Positions 1 to 8,089 of a DNA stretch of 11,694 nucleotides are shown in pieces (position 1 is the first letter of the stretch; each line of letters opens with the position of its first letter). The DNA is from Rhodobiaceae bacterium (GTDB lineage Bacteria; Pseudomonadota; Alphaproteobacteria; Parvibaculales; Parvibaculaceae): positions 1 to 11,694 of the forward strand of contig DAIEIL010000082.1 of assembly GCA_027352645.1 (NCBI GenBank), in the 5' to 3' direction. A model generated the notes under the pieces. That model was not told the origin of the DNA and searched no databases. It was given only the letters and a program-made list of their open reading frames with translations. A program made the position numbers and the translations under genes.

Positions 1-22
1 CGCGGAGGCGCCCCTTTTCACG

Positions 23-178
23 TCAACGACGCGGCAAATCCTCGTCGTCATAGAGGATGCGCTCCGCGGCGCCGTCGAGATCGTCATATTGCGACGACTT
101 GAGCGACCAGAGAAAGCCGAGCAGCCCCAGAAAGCCGAGGAACAGCGCCGCAGGCATCAGATAGACGAGAATATCCAT
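23..178 (-). CDS. ccoS: cbb3 oxidase maturation protein CcoS (FixS)
   Basis: This 51-residue membrane protein is complete. It begins MDILVYLMPAALFLGFLG and has a single hydrophobic helix at about residues 3-24, followed by an acidic cytoplasmic tail. The tail carries SSQYDDLDGAAERILYDDED, the usual CcoS signature. Family knowledge: CcoS is needed for cofactor (heme and CuB) insertion into the CcoN subunit of cbb3 oxidase, and it is normally 45-65 residues long. The ATG overlaps the ccoI stop in a TAATG arrangement, and a GGAAGG ribosome site lies about 8 nt upstream, so translational coupling to ccoI is likely. The stop codon TGA lies at 25-23. The 22 nt beyond it to the window edge show no clear terminator. 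Identification is by position, size and tail motif. Confidence 0.93.
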   Translation of the reverse strand: MDILVYLMPAALFLGFLGLLGFLWSLKSSQYDDLDGAAERILYDDEDLPRR

Positions 179-2409
179 TAGCTTGCCTTCCGAACCCGCC
201 CGAGGCGCAATGAATTCGACGTCACCGTGATTGACGAAGTGGACATCGCCACAGCGGCGATAAGCGGCGTCACGAAGCCCGCGAAAGCAAGCGGGATCGC
301 AACCGCATTATAGGCGAGGGCCAGCGCGAAGTTCTCGAAAACAAGACGCCGCGATTTTTTCGCCACCTCGACCGCCTCGATCACCGCCCCGAGCTTCGCA
401 CCCTGGAAGATGAAATCCGCCGCTGTCTGGCTGATATCCGACGCGTCAGCAGGCGACATGGAAACATGCGCCATGCGGAGAGCGGGCGCGTCGTTGAGGC
501 CGTCGCCAACCATCAATACCTTGTGTCCCTCTGCGGCGAGTTCCTTGAGCCGCTCGATCTTGGCGTCGGGCCGGGCGCCTGCGCGCCAGGCGGAAATGCC
601 GAGCGCTTCGGCCGCGGCGCGAGCGGCAGGCTCGCGATCGCCCGACAGAAGCTCGATGGAGAAGCCGAGCGCCTTGAGCGTGCGAATGGTTTCGATTGCG
701 TCGGGGCGAAGCTGATCCATGAAACGGAAGCAGGAGGGCCGAGCCGTGCCGCGCCGCAACCAGAGTTCCGGGCCGCCATGCACATTGTCGTCGAAGGCTG
801 GCGCACCGACCCATTCGCGGCTACCCAGCCGGACCACTTCTTCGCCAAGATGCCCTTCGAGCCCCTGCCCCGGTTCCTCATGAATATCCGAGAGAACGGG
901 GAGCGGCTTCGCACCGGCGCTTTCGACAAGGGCACGGGAGAGCGGATGGCGGCTGGCCCGCGCAAGCGCTGCGCCAACGGAAAGATCGGTGGCGGAAACC
1001 GCTTCGTCGACAAGCCGCGGGCGGCCAAGCGTCAAAGTGCCCGTCTTGTCGAAAACGATCGTATCCACTTCCGCGAGACGCTCGAGCCCGTCCGCAGCCT
1101 TGAGCAGAATGCCGTGCTTCAGGAGCCTGCCGGTCGCAACGACCTGCACCACGGGCACCGCGAGACCCAGCGCGCAGGGGCAGGTCACGATCAACACGGC
1201 AATCGCATTGGTGACTGCGGTGACGAAACCCGATCCCATGGCAAGCCAGAAAAGCACGGTCGCAAGCGCCATGACGTGAACGGAGGGCGCATAGATGCGA
1301 GCGGCGCGGTCGGCGATACGCACATAAGCGGAGCGGCCCTGCTCGGCAGCCTCCATGAGCCGCACGATCTCGGCAAGCAGCGAATGCTCGTCGCGCGCCG
1401 TCACAGTGACCTGCACGGGCGCGGTAATGTTGAGCGTACCGGCAAAGACATGCGCGCCCGGGCGCACCACCTCCGGCAGGCTCTCGCCGGTCACGAGGCT
1501 CGTATCGATATCGCTGATGCCGGTCGCGACGACACCGTCAGCCGGCACGCGCGCGCCCGCCGCGACGGTGACCACCATGCCGGGCTCAAGCGCTTCGACG
1601 GGAAGAGAGCGTTGCGATCCGTCGGCATCGATCACCGTCGCCGCGACGGCGCGGAGCCCGAGCAGGTTCTGCGCCGCCTCGCAGGCGCGGTTGCGCGCCT
1701 GAACGTCGAGATAGCGGCCGATCAGAAGGAAGAAAAGCAGCGTGATGCTCGCGTCGAAATAGACATGCTCCGCATTGACGATCGTCTGCACGAGGCTCAT
1801 GCCGGTCGCCAACGTCACCGCGAGCGAAATCGGCACGTCCATATTCATCTGGCGATTGCGCAAGGCCGCGAAGGCTGAACGAAAGAAGGGCTGCGCGGAA
1901 TAGACGATGGCCGGCAAGGCGATAAGCGCAGATATCCAGTAGAAAAGCGCCCGCGTCTCCGGCTCCATGTCGCTGACGAGTCCGGCCCAGACGGAAACCG
2001 AAAGCAGCATGACATTGGCGGCCGCAAAACCCGCAACGCCCATCGCGCGCAACAGCTTGCGGCCTTCGTTCTCGTCGAGCGCGCCGATAAGCTTGGGGTC
2101 GAAGGGCACGGCCTCGAAGCCGATGGAGGCAAGCTTTTCGACAATGGCGGCAGGCTTCAGCCGCCGGGAATCCCACCTCACCGCGACACGTTTCGTCGAG
2201 AGATTGGCGCGTGCGAAAGAAACGCCGTCAAGCTCGCCCAGCGCGCGCTCGATGCGGCGCATGCAACCCGCGCAATGCATGGACTGCACGACGAGGTCGA
2301 GCTTCGCCTCGCGGCTCCCCGCATCGACACGCACGAAAAGACCGGGATCGGCACGCGTGACCGAAACCGCCTCCGTCGCTCCGGCTGTGTCTCTTGCGGC
2401 TTCGCTCAT
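178..2409 (-). CDS. ccoI: Cation (copper) transporting P1B-type ATPase CcoI (FixI)
   Basis: Membrane ATPase of 743 residues that exports copper toward the periplasmic side for CuB assembly in cbb3 oxidase. An N-terminal heavy-metal-associated domain spans about residues 34-102 with the MHCAGC metal site (Cys46, Cys49). Eight membrane helices are expected: four between about 122 and 235, two flanking the CPC transport motif (Cys410-Pro-Cys412), and two near 692-730. Catalytic motifs are all present: TGES at 307-310 in the actuator domain, the phosphorylated Asp454 in DKTGTLT, HP at 488-489 in the nucleotide-binding domain, and GDGLND at 635-640. The last helix carries MSTSSITVTSNSLRL, typical of this transporter group. 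The start is the ATG after a GGAGG ribosome site, 24 nt downstream of the ccoH stop. Housekeeping CopA is the alternative, but linkage between ccoH and ccoS makes CcoI the clear choice. Confidence 0.96.
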   Translation of the reverse strand: MSEAARDTAGATEAVSVTRADPGLFVRVDAGSREAKLDLVVQSMHCAGCMRRIERALGELDGVSFARANLSTKRVAVRWDSRRLKPAAIVEKLASIGFEAVPFDPKLIGALDENEGRKLLRAMGVAGFAAANVMLLSVSVWAGLVSDMEPETRALFYWISALIALPAIVYSAQPFFRSAFAALRNRQMNMDVPISLAVTLATGMSLVQTIVNAEHVYFDASITLLFFLLIGRYLDVQARNRACEAAQNLLGLRAVAATVIDADGSQRSLPVEALEPGMVVTVAAGARVPADGVVATGISDIDTSLVTGESLPEVVRPGAHVFAGTLNITAPVQVTVTARDEHSLLAEIVRLMEAAEQGRSAYVRIADRAARIYAPSVHVMALATVLFWLAMGSGFVTAVTNAIAVLIVTCPCALGLAVPVVQVVATGRLLKHGILLKAADGLERLAEVDTIVFDKTGTLTLGRPRLVDEAVSATDLSVGAALARASRHPLSRALVESAGAKPLPVLSDIHEEPGQGLEGHLGEEVVRLGSREWVGAPAFDDNVHGGPELWLRRGTARPSCFRFMDQLRPDAIETIRTLKALGFSIELLSGDREPAARAAAEALGISAWRAGARPDAKIERLKELAAEGHKVLMVGDGLNDAPALRMAHVSMSPADASDISQTAADFIFQGAKLGAVIEAVEVAKKSRRLVFENFALALAYNAVAIPLAFAGFVTPLIAAVAMSTSSITVTSNSLRLGRVRKAS

Positions 2410-2433
2410 TTGGGCCTCCGGGCCTTGCAGCGC

Positions 2434-2964
2434 TTAACGAGCCGGCTCGATGAAGGCTCGGGTTTCCTGGGCGAATTTTTCATTCTTCGGGCCAAGCGCG
2501 GCAAGCCGGATGAGCCAGTTGCCGTCATAGCGAAGCTTGAAGTCGCCTTCGTAGCGGCCAGGTGCGGTTTCACGCAGAAGCTCCGTCTGGTCGACGCCCA
2601 CCATGACCGGGCGGAAGAAGGTCGCGTTGACCTTGAGCCCGGAGAGCGGCGCGCCCTGCCTGTCGGTGAAGCGCGCGGCGAGATGGGTAACGCCGTCCGA
2701 CGAACTCGCCGGTTCGGACAGCTCCGCCTTCCAGCCCAGCGCCTTCTGGGCATCCATCGCGGCAAGGTCCTTATTGTAGGCACGACCGCGCTGATAGGCG
2801 TCGTCGGCCTCGATGCCGTCGAAAGTCGAGAGCGCTTCATAGATGAAGAGGCCGTTGACCCCCATGATCACGCCGAAGCTGAGGATCATGATGACCAGGA
2901 CATGGCGTCCTGTAAGCTTCCCGAAGCGTTCTGTTGGACGGTAGTCAGAATCCTCGATGCTCAT
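2434..2964 (-). CDS. ccoH: cbb3 oxidase assembly protein CcoH (FixH)
   Basis: Protein of 176 residues with a short cytoplasmic N-terminus, one membrane anchor at about residues 21-42 (HVLVIMILSFGVIMGVNGLF), and a periplasmic FixH domain of about 130 residues. Recognisable family traits are the YNKDLAA segment, the GW at 77-78 and the YDGNWLIRLAA stretch near the C-terminus. Family knowledge: CcoH associates with the oxidase and assembly intermediates and is required for stable cbb3 complexes; its exact chemistry is unsettled. The start codon overlaps the ccoG stop by 4 nt (ATGA), and an AGAGG ribosome site lies about 9 nt upstream inside ccoG, so co-translation is likely. Length and position between ccoG and ccoI are normal for the family. 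Confidence 0.93.
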   Translation of the reverse strand: MSIEDSDYRPTERFGKLTGRHVLVIMILSFGVIMGVNGLFIYEALSTFDGIEADDAYQRGRAYNKDLAAMDAQKALGWKAELSEPASSSDGVTHLAARFTDRQGAPLSGLKVNATFFRPVMVGVDQTELLRETAPGRYEGDFKLRYDGNWLIRLAALGPKNEKFAQETRAFIEPAR

Positions 2965-4487
2965 TGGTCCGGTCCTCTGAAAGTGGTCTCTCTAACGGTG
3001 TGCCGTCCGGTCTCGTCGGTTACGACAAAGTTGAGCTCCGCGAGCCCGTGATCAAGAGCCGAGAGACGATCCTTGGGCAGGCTCACATAGAAGCGCACAT
3101 TCTTGAGCGCGTCGGGGCCGATGGCAATCTCGGTCGGATTGACTTCGTCAGCGGAAAGGCCCGCGAGACGCGCCCCTTCCAGTCCCTCGATCGTGACATG
3201 GAAAACGTGCGCTGCGGTGTCCTTGTTGATGATCTTGATGCCGTAACCGTTCCGGATGCTTCCGTCGGACAGTGTGACGAAGAGCGGATTGCGGTCCCGC
3301 AGCACGGCAAGCTGCAGCGTCTCGCGGCTGGCAAGAGCGACGACCATGATGGCCGCGACGATCAGCAGTGCCGCCGCATAAACGATAGTGCGCGGACGAA
3401 TGATCCTGAAACGCAGCGGCTCGCCCGCCTTGCGGCGGTCGTGATTGTTCAACGTATCATAGCCAATAAGGCCACGAGGACGCCCGACCTTGTCCATGAT
3501 CTCGTCGCAGGCATCGATGCAAAGCGCGCACTGGATGCATTCGAGCTGCATGCCATCGCGAATGTCGATGCCCATCGGGCAAGCGGCCACACACTGACCG
3601 CAATCTATACAGTCGCCGCGTCCCTCCCAGCTCGTGCCCTTCTTGTGCGGCCCGCGCTTCTCGCCGCGATCGTCCTTGTAGCTGACGAGAAGCGACTCCT
3701 CGTCGAACATCGCACCCTGAATACGCGGCCACGGGCACATGTAAATGCAAACCTGCTCGCGGGCGATGCCGCCCAGCGTATAGGTCGTGGCTGTGAAAAG
3801 ACCAACGAAGATATAGGCTGTCATCGGCGCGGAGAAGGTGACCATCTGCATGGCCAGCGTCGGCGCGTCGGCGAAATAGAAAACCCAGGCGCCGCCGGTA
3901 AGGATCGCAATGAGGAGCCAGACTGCATGCTTGCCCACCTTGCGCGCGAGCTTGCCGACGCTCCAGCCTTCCTTGTCGAGCCTGATGCGAGCGGAACGAT
4001 CGCCTTCGAAGAGGCGTTCGACAAACACGAAAAGATCGGTCCAGACCGTCTGCGGACAGGTATAGCCGCACCACACGCGACCAGCGACGCTGGTCGCAAG
4101 GAAGAGGCCGAGCGCCGCGAGTATCAGCAGGCCGGTGACGTAGTAGAATTCCTGCGGCCAGATTTCCAGAAAGAAGAAATAGAAGCGCCGCGCGGGAAAA
4201 TCGAGCAGGACCGCCTGGTCGGGCATGCCCGGTCCCCGGTTCCAGCGAATGAACGGCGTCACATAGTAGACGGACAGGGTGAGCGCCATGACCAGCCACT
4301 TGATGCGGCGGAAGGTGCCGTGAACCAGCTTCGGCTGAACCTTGATCCGGCTCTGGTAAAGAGGCCGGTTCAACTGTGAGTTCACTGCGACCGCGCTGTC
4401 GTCATTCAGCGCGGAAGAGGAAGCGGCGGAGGCTGTACCAACAGCCTCCGCCACCAGGTTTTCAAGATTCGTGGCGGGTTCGCTCAT
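2961..4487 (-). CDS. ccoG: Cytochrome c oxidase accessory protein CcoG (FixG/RdxA), polyferredoxin
   Basis: Membrane iron-sulfur protein of 508 residues. After an Ala/Ser-rich cytoplasmic leader of about 50 residues there are membrane segments near 64-82, 112-132, 186-205, 214-236 and 367-386. Two membrane-proximal cysteine pairs occur, GRVWCGYTCPQ (Cys140, Cys144) and QVCIYMCPWPR (Cys247, Cys251). They are followed by a soluble ferredoxin domain with two classic 4Fe-4S motifs: Cys293, 296, 299, 303 and Cys317, 320, 323, 327. The C-terminus (about 390-508) is a periplasmic immunoglobulin-like FixG domain. Family knowledge: CcoG acts as a Cu(II) reductase that prepares copper for CcoI and the CuB site. 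The start ATG lies 36 nt downstream of ccoP with an AAGGAG site about 10 nt upstream. The end overlaps ccoH. Confidence 0.96.
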   Translation of the reverse strand: MSEPATNLENLVAEAVGTASAASSSALNDDSAVAVNSQLNRPLYQSRIKVQPKLVHGTFRRIKWLVMALTLSVYYVTPFIRWNRGPGMPDQAVLLDFPARRFYFFFLEIWPQEFYYVTGLLILAALGLFLATSVAGRVWCGYTCPQTVWTDLFVFVERLFEGDRSARIRLDKEGWSVGKLARKVGKHAVWLLIAILTGGAWVFYFADAPTLAMQMVTFSAPMTAYIFVGLFTATTYTLGGIAREQVCIYMCPWPRIQGAMFDEESLLVSYKDDRGEKRGPHKKGTSWEGRGDCIDCGQCVAACPMGIDIRDGMQLECIQCALCIDACDEIMDKVGRPRGLIGYDTLNNHDRRKAGEPLRFRIIRPRTIVYAAALLIVAAIMVVALASRETLQLAVLRDRNPLFVTLSDGSIRNGYGIKIINKDTAAHVFHVTIEGLEGARLAGLSADEVNPTEIAIGPDALKNVRFYVSLPKDRLSALDHGLAELNFVVTDETGRHTVRETTFRGPDQ

Positions 4488-4523
4488 AACTCACTCACTC
4501 CTTCGGCGCGAAACTCACGCCGC

Positions 4524-5408
4524 TTATTTGCCGCCGCCCAGCGAATGGACGTAAAGGGCCAGTTCCTTGATGGTCGAACCCGGAAGGCGCGCGCCCCAGG
4601 CCGGCATCACGCCGCCGCGACCATGCGAGAGCGTCGTAACGATGGTGGCCTTGTCGCCGCCATAGAGCCAGATCGCATCGGTCAGGTTCGGCGCGCCGAG
4701 CTCCTGATTGCCCTTCGCGTCGGCGCCATGGCAGGAGACGCAATTTGCCGCGAATACTTCGCTACCACGCGTGGCAGCCGCAGCATCGTCCGCCTTGTTG
4801 CTCAACGACAGCACGTATTCCGCCACGTCGTTGATCTGCTCGCGCGTCAGCATCTTGTCGTCGAGGAAACGGGGCATCATGTTCTGGCGCGTATCGGCAT
4901 CGGCCTCCCAGCGGATGCCGTGCGTCAGCGTGGTCTGGATGTCGGCGAGCTTGCCGCCCCAGAGCCAATCGTCGTCATTGAGATTGGGGAAGCCGTTGCC
5001 ACCCGCCGCGCCCGAACCGTGGCAGGGCGCGCAGTTGTCGGCGAACGTGGCTTTGCCACCGGCAAGCGCCACTTCCATGAGGCTGTCGTTCTTCGCGATA
5101 TCCTCGATCGGCATCGCGTCGATCTGCTTCATGAACACGGCGCGGCCTTCGGCGACCTTCTGCAGCTCGGCCGACACTTCGCCGCGCTGCGTATAGCCGT
5201 ATGAACCGGCCGTGTGCTTCCAGCCACCGCTCGAAAGATAAGGCCAGGCCGGGAAGATGACCCAATAGACGAGCGACCAGAGGATGCAGACATAGAAGGT
5301 GTAAATCCACCACTTCGGCAGCGGATTGTTCAACTCCCTGATGCCGTCCCACTCGTGGCCCGTGGTTTCAACGCCGGAGATTTCGTCCGTGTGCTTCTGC
5401 GTGCTCAT
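4524..5408 (-). CDS. ccoP: cbb3-type cytochrome c oxidase subunit III, diheme cytochrome c CcoP (FixP)
   Basis: Diheme c-type cytochrome subunit of 294 residues that receives electrons from soluble cytochrome c and passes them toward CcoO/CcoN. The N-terminus carries the CcoP signature around GHEWDGIRELNNPLPKWW, followed by a membrane anchor at about residues 34-54. Two periplasmic cytochrome c domains follow. Heme 1 attaches at CAPCH (Cys126, Cys129, His130) with likely axial Met178 in NMMPRF. Heme 2 attaches at CVSCH (Cys223, Cys226, His227) with likely axial Met268 in GVMPAWG. The length is normal for the family. The start ATG overlaps the ccoQ stop by 4 nt, and AAGGGGG lies about 6 nt upstream. 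Covalent heme attachment requires the Ccm system, which is not in this window. Confidence 0.97.
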   Translation of the reverse strand: MSTQKHTDEISGVETTGHEWDGIRELNNPLPKWWIYTFYVCILWSLVYWVIFPAWPYLSSGGWKHTAGSYGYTQRGEVSAELQKVAEGRAVFMKQIDAMPIEDIAKNDSLMEVALAGGKATFADNCAPCHGSGAAGGNGFPNLNDDDWLWGGKLADIQTTLTHGIRWEADADTRQNMMPRFLDDKMLTREQINDVAEYVLSLSNKADDAAAATRGSEVFAANCVSCHGADAKGNQELGAPNLTDAIWLYGGDKATIVTTLSHGRGGVMPAWGARLPGSTIKELALYVHSLGGGK

Positions 5409-5572
5409 TGCGCGCCCCCTTCATGATCGTCATTGAGCGGCAGCTGTGCCAGCCGCTCAAATGTCTGCTTGTTCGACGGCCAAAGCGCATAGCCGACGGC
5501 AATGAGGAACACGACGCAGAAAAGCACCAGTCCCCAGGTTCCGGCGAGAGCCGATATTTCCTGATGTGTCAT
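5405..5572 (-). CDS. ccoQ: cbb3 oxidase small subunit IV CcoQ (FixQ)
   Basis: This short gene encodes 55 residues starting MTHQEISALAGTWGLVLFCV. One membrane helix spans about residues 11-30, followed by the family motif YALWPSNKQTFERLA and a hydrophilic tail ending DDHEGGAQ. Family knowledge: CcoQ is a single-helix subunit that stabilises the association of CcoP with the CcoNO core. It begins 8 nt after the ccoO stop and has only a weak ribosome site, so it is probably translated by coupling to ccoO. Its TGA overlaps the ccoP ATG by 4 nt. The position between ccoO and ccoP and the WPSNK motif make the assignment secure despite the small size. Confidence 0.93.
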   Translation of the reverse strand: MTHQEISALAGTWGLVLFCVVFLIAVGYALWPSNKQTFERLAQLPLNDDHEGGAQ

Positions 5573-5580
5573 GGCTGTGC

Positions 5581-6309
5581 TCACTGCTTGAAGTTGGCGC
5601 TGTCATAGGCGTTGAAATCGACCAGCGTCCCGAGCATCTGGAGATAAGCCACCAGCGCATCGAGTTCGCTGACCACCTGCGGGTTGCCGTCGAAGTTGCG
5701 GATGACGGCCTTGGGATAGCGCGCCGCGAGGCCCGTGACATCAGCATCGGGGTTGACCTGCGCCTCGAGATCCGCTTTCGCGTTGGCAATCTCCTCATCC
5801 GTGTAAGGAACACCCGTCACGCGCAGCGCCTTCATGTCGTCGGCGATATGCGTGTAATCGAGCGGGGTCTTGGCGAGGTAAGGATAGCCTGGCATCACCG
5901 ACTCCGGCACGACCTGCCGCGGATTGGCCATATGCAGACGATGCCACTCGTCCGAATACTTGCCGCCAATACGCGCGAGATCGGGCCCGTTGCGCTTCGA
6001 CCCCCACTGGAAGGGGTGGTCGTACATGCTTTCTGCCGCCAGCGAGTAGTGTCCGTAGCGCTCCACTTCCGAACGGAGCGAACGGATCATCTGGCTGTGG
6101 CAGAGGTAGCAACCCTCGCGGATATAGATGTTGCGTCCGGCGAGTTCGAGCGGGCTATAAGGCCGCACGCCCTTCACATCCTCGACCGTGGTCTTGATGA
6201 GGAAGGTCGGGATGATCTCGACGATACCGCCGATCGACACCGCGATGAGCGAGAGGATGAGAAGCAGGATCGAGTTCTTCTCGATGACTTCATGCGAAAA
6301 TCTGGACAT
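5581..6309 (-). CDS. ccoO: cbb3-type cytochrome c oxidase subunit II, monoheme cytochrome c CcoO (FixO)
   Basis: Membrane-anchored monoheme cytochrome c, 242 residues from the chosen start (MSRFSHEVIEKNSILLLIL). One helix is seen at about residues 12-35. The heme site is GCYLCHSQM (Cys67, Cys70, His71 in this numbering), followed by the CcoO-typical RYGHYSLAAES, DHPFQWGSKRNGPDLARIGGKYSDEWH and VMPGYPYL segments. The last of these supplies the probable axial Met. CcoO carries electrons from CcoP to the CcoN heme centre. The ATG at 6309 is preferred because an AGGGAGAGG ribosome site lies just upstream and the protein then starts like other CcoO proteins. A GTG at 6324, overlapping the ccoN stop, would add five residues but would consume that ribosome site. 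The stop is 8 nt before ccoQ. Confidence 0.95.
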   Translation of the reverse strand: MSRFSHEVIEKNSILLLILSLIAVSIGGIVEIIPTFLIKTTVEDVKGVRPYSPLELAGRNIYIREGCYLCHSQMIRSLRSEVERYGHYSLAAESMYDHPFQWGSKRNGPDLARIGGKYSDEWHRLHMANPRQVVPESVMPGYPYLAKTPLDYTHIADDMKALRVTGVPYTDEEIANAKADLEAQVNPDADVTGLAARYPKAVIRNFDGNPQVVSELDALVAYLQMLGTLVDFNAYDSANFKQ

Positions 6310-6320
6310 GTGCCTCTCCC

Positions 6321-8018
6321 TCACTCAGCCGGCTGGGCAAGCGCGCCGACAGGCGCGTTGGCGTTGGCAGGTGCGTTGGCGATGATGGGTTCGCCCACTC
6401 GCACGTCGCCCCTGATCGTCCGCCAGCAGTTGTAGACCATGATCAGCGTGCCGGTCAGATAGAGCAGACCGCCCAGAGCGCGGATCACATAGAAGGTATG
6501 CATCGCCGCGACGGTTTCCACGAAGGAATATTCGAGGAAGCCCTGCGCGTCATAGGCACGCCACATCAGACCCTGAAGAATGCCCGACACCCACATCGCC
6601 GTGATGTAGAGGACGATACCCATGGTCGAGATCCAGAAGTGCCAGCTCACAAGCGCGATCGAGTAGAGCCGCTCGCGCTTCCATAGCCAGGGAACGAGGC
6701 AGTAGACGGCACCGAAGGTGACGAAGCCCACCCAGCCCATCGCGCCCGAATGCACATGGCCGATGGTCCAGTCAGTGTAGTGCGAGAGCGAGTTCACCGC
6801 CTTGATCGACATGAGCGGACCTTCGAAGGTCGACATGCCATAGAAGGCGACGGACACGACGAGCATGCGGATCACGGGGTCTGTACGCAACTTGTCCCAG
6901 GCGCCCGAAAGCGTCATCAGGCCGTTGATCATGCCGCCCCAGCTGGGCATCCACAGCATGATCGAGAAGGTCATGCCGAGTGTCTGCGCCCAGTCAGGCA
7001 GAGCCGTATAGTGCAGATGATGCGGACCGGCCCAGATGTAGAGGAAGATCAGCGCCCAGAAGTGGATGATCGAGAGCCTGTAGGAATAGACCGGACGGCC
7101 CGCGCGCTTCGGCACGAAGTAGTACATCATGCCGAGGAAGCCCGCCGTCAGGAAGAAGCCCACCGCGTTGTGGCCATACCACCACTGGATCAGCGCGTCC
7201 TGCACGCCCGAGAAGGCGCTGAAGCTCTTGCTCGAGAAGATCGAGACCGGCACCGTCAGGTTGTTGCCAAGGTGCAGCATCGCGATCGTGACGATGAACG
7301 CCAGGTAGAACCAGTTCGCCACATAGATATGCGGCTCCTTGCGCTTCATCAGCGTTACAAGGAAGACGAGCAGATAGGTCACCCAGACGATCGTCAGCCA
7401 GATGTCCGTATACCATTCGGGCTCGGCATATTCGCGGCCCTCGGTCACACCCATCAGGTAGCCCGTCGCCGCGATGACGATGAAGAGGTTATAGCCCCAG
7501 AAGACGAACCAGGGAGCGATGTCGCCCGCCAGGCGCGCGCGGCAGGTCCGCTGCACGACATAGAAGGACGTCGCGATCAGCGCGTTGCCGCCCATGGCGA
7601 AGATCACGCCCGATGTATGCACCGGGCGAAGCCTGCCGAAGCTGATATAGGCAAAGTCGAAATTGAGGGCCGGGAAGGCCAGTTCGCTGGCGATGTAGAA
7701 GCCCGCGAGCATGCCGGCGATTCCCCAGAAGAGCGTCGCGATCACGCCGTATTTGACGACCGTGTCGTTATAGCCCTTGCCGTCATCGGCGCCGGGAAGC
7801 CCCTTCAGGGCATTGAAATGGCGATTTCCGATCGCCAGAACACCAGCGGCGAATGCCAGCGTGAATATCCACGCATGAACCGCCATCGGTACGTCGTAAG
7901 CCTTAGCCGCGACGACGAGGCTGTAAAATGCCCCCGCCACCAGCACGATCGCCGTCAAGTAAGACGACGTGGTCATTGTTCCGTGGAGACGACCGCCCGC
8001 CCCGCCTGAAACCGCCAT
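6321..8018 (-). CDS. ccoN: cbb3-type cytochrome c oxidase subunit I CcoN (FixN)
   Basis: Catalytic heme-copper oxidase subunit of 565 residues with about 12-14 membrane helices. It reduces oxygen to water at a heme b3-CuB centre with high oxygen affinity and pumps protons. Visible ligands: His134 (RPVHTSG) and His423 for low-spin heme b, His421 for heme b3 (GHVHSGAMG), and His283 (WYGHNAVGFF), His333 and His334 (GPHHLHY) for CuB. Tyr327 lies six residues before His333, the place of the cross-linked active-site Tyr of C-family oxidases. Glu399 (STFEGP) matches the conserved Glu near the hemes. The start at 8018 has an ideal AAGGAG eight nt upstream. An inner ATG at 7976 (MTTSSYL) gives a more typical N-terminus but has no good ribosome site. 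The C-terminus is an Ala/Asn/Pro-rich tail. First gene of the oxidase operon. Confidence 0.97.
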   Translation of the reverse strand: MAVSGGAGGRLHGTMTTSSYLTAIVLVAGAFYSLVVAAKAYDVPMAVHAWIFTLAFAAGVLAIGNRHFNALKGLPGADDGKGYNDTVVKYGVIATLFWGIAGMLAGFYIASELAFPALNFDFAYISFGRLRPVHTSGVIFAMGGNALIATSFYVVQRTCRARLAGDIAPWFVFWGYNLFIVIAATGYLMGVTEGREYAEPEWYTDIWLTIVWVTYLLVFLVTLMKRKEPHIYVANWFYLAFIVTIAMLHLGNNLTVPVSIFSSKSFSAFSGVQDALIQWWYGHNAVGFFLTAGFLGMMYYFVPKRAGRPVYSYRLSIIHFWALIFLYIWAGPHHLHYTALPDWAQTLGMTFSIMLWMPSWGGMINGLMTLSGAWDKLRTDPVIRMLVVSVAFYGMSTFEGPLMSIKAVNSLSHYTDWTIGHVHSGAMGWVGFVTFGAVYCLVPWLWKRERLYSIALVSWHFWISTMGIVLYITAMWVSGILQGLMWRAYDAQGFLEYSFVETVAAMHTFYVIRALGGLLYLTGTLIMVYNCWRTIRGDVRVGEPIIANAPANANAPVGALAQPAE

Positions 8019-8035
8019 TTGACGATCTCCTTCAT
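7973..8035 (-). other. Possible 20-codon upstream/overlapping ORF at ccoN start
   Basis: An ATG at 8035, lying in the 3' arm of the leader hairpin, opens a 20-codon frame (MKEIVKWRFQAGRAVVSTEQ). It overlaps the ccoN start out of frame and its TGA overlaps the inner ccoN ATG (7976) as ATGA. The frame has no Shine-Dalgarno sequence of its own that I can see. It may be chance. If translated, it would couple to the inner start of ccoN rather than to the ATG at 8018. I recognise no product. Confidence 0.15.
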
Positions 8036-8057
8036 GTTGCCTGTGGCATTCAACATG
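8033..8057 (-). promoter_or_regulatory. Leader inverted repeat/hairpin abutting ccoN ribosome site
   Basis: CATGTTG (8057-8051 on the minus strand) and CAACATG (8039-8033) form a perfect 7-bp inverted repeat with an 11-nt spacer. An alternative RNA fold pairs CATGT with ACATG and then TGCC with GGCA around an ACA loop, with a four-nt bulge. The 3' arm ends directly against the AAGGAG Shine-Dalgarno sequence of ccoN. It could be an RNA element affecting ccoN translation or mRNA stability, or a dyad operator near the transcription start. The pairing is visible, the role is inferred. Confidence 0.4.
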
Positions 8058-8089
8058 CCGTGGGCTCTTTTAAGGCGAAATCAGGAAAT

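Noticed and set aside
446..1878. Long plus-strand open frames across ccoI (for example 466-1878), and similar long frames opposite ccoG, ccoN and fixL
   Set aside because: They lie antisense to genes with complete family motifs, are rich in Arg/His/Ala as expected from GC-rich antisense frames, and show no recognisable domain.
6309..6324. GTG start of ccoO overlapping the ccoN stop
   Set aside because: It would add five non-conserved residues, and the AGGGAGAGG ribosome site then lies inside the gene; the ATG at 6309 is better placed.
8069..8086. TTAAGGCGAAATCAGG as an FNR-type box upstream of ccoN
   Set aside because: The left half lacks the key G, the spacing is one base off and the right half does not end in AA.
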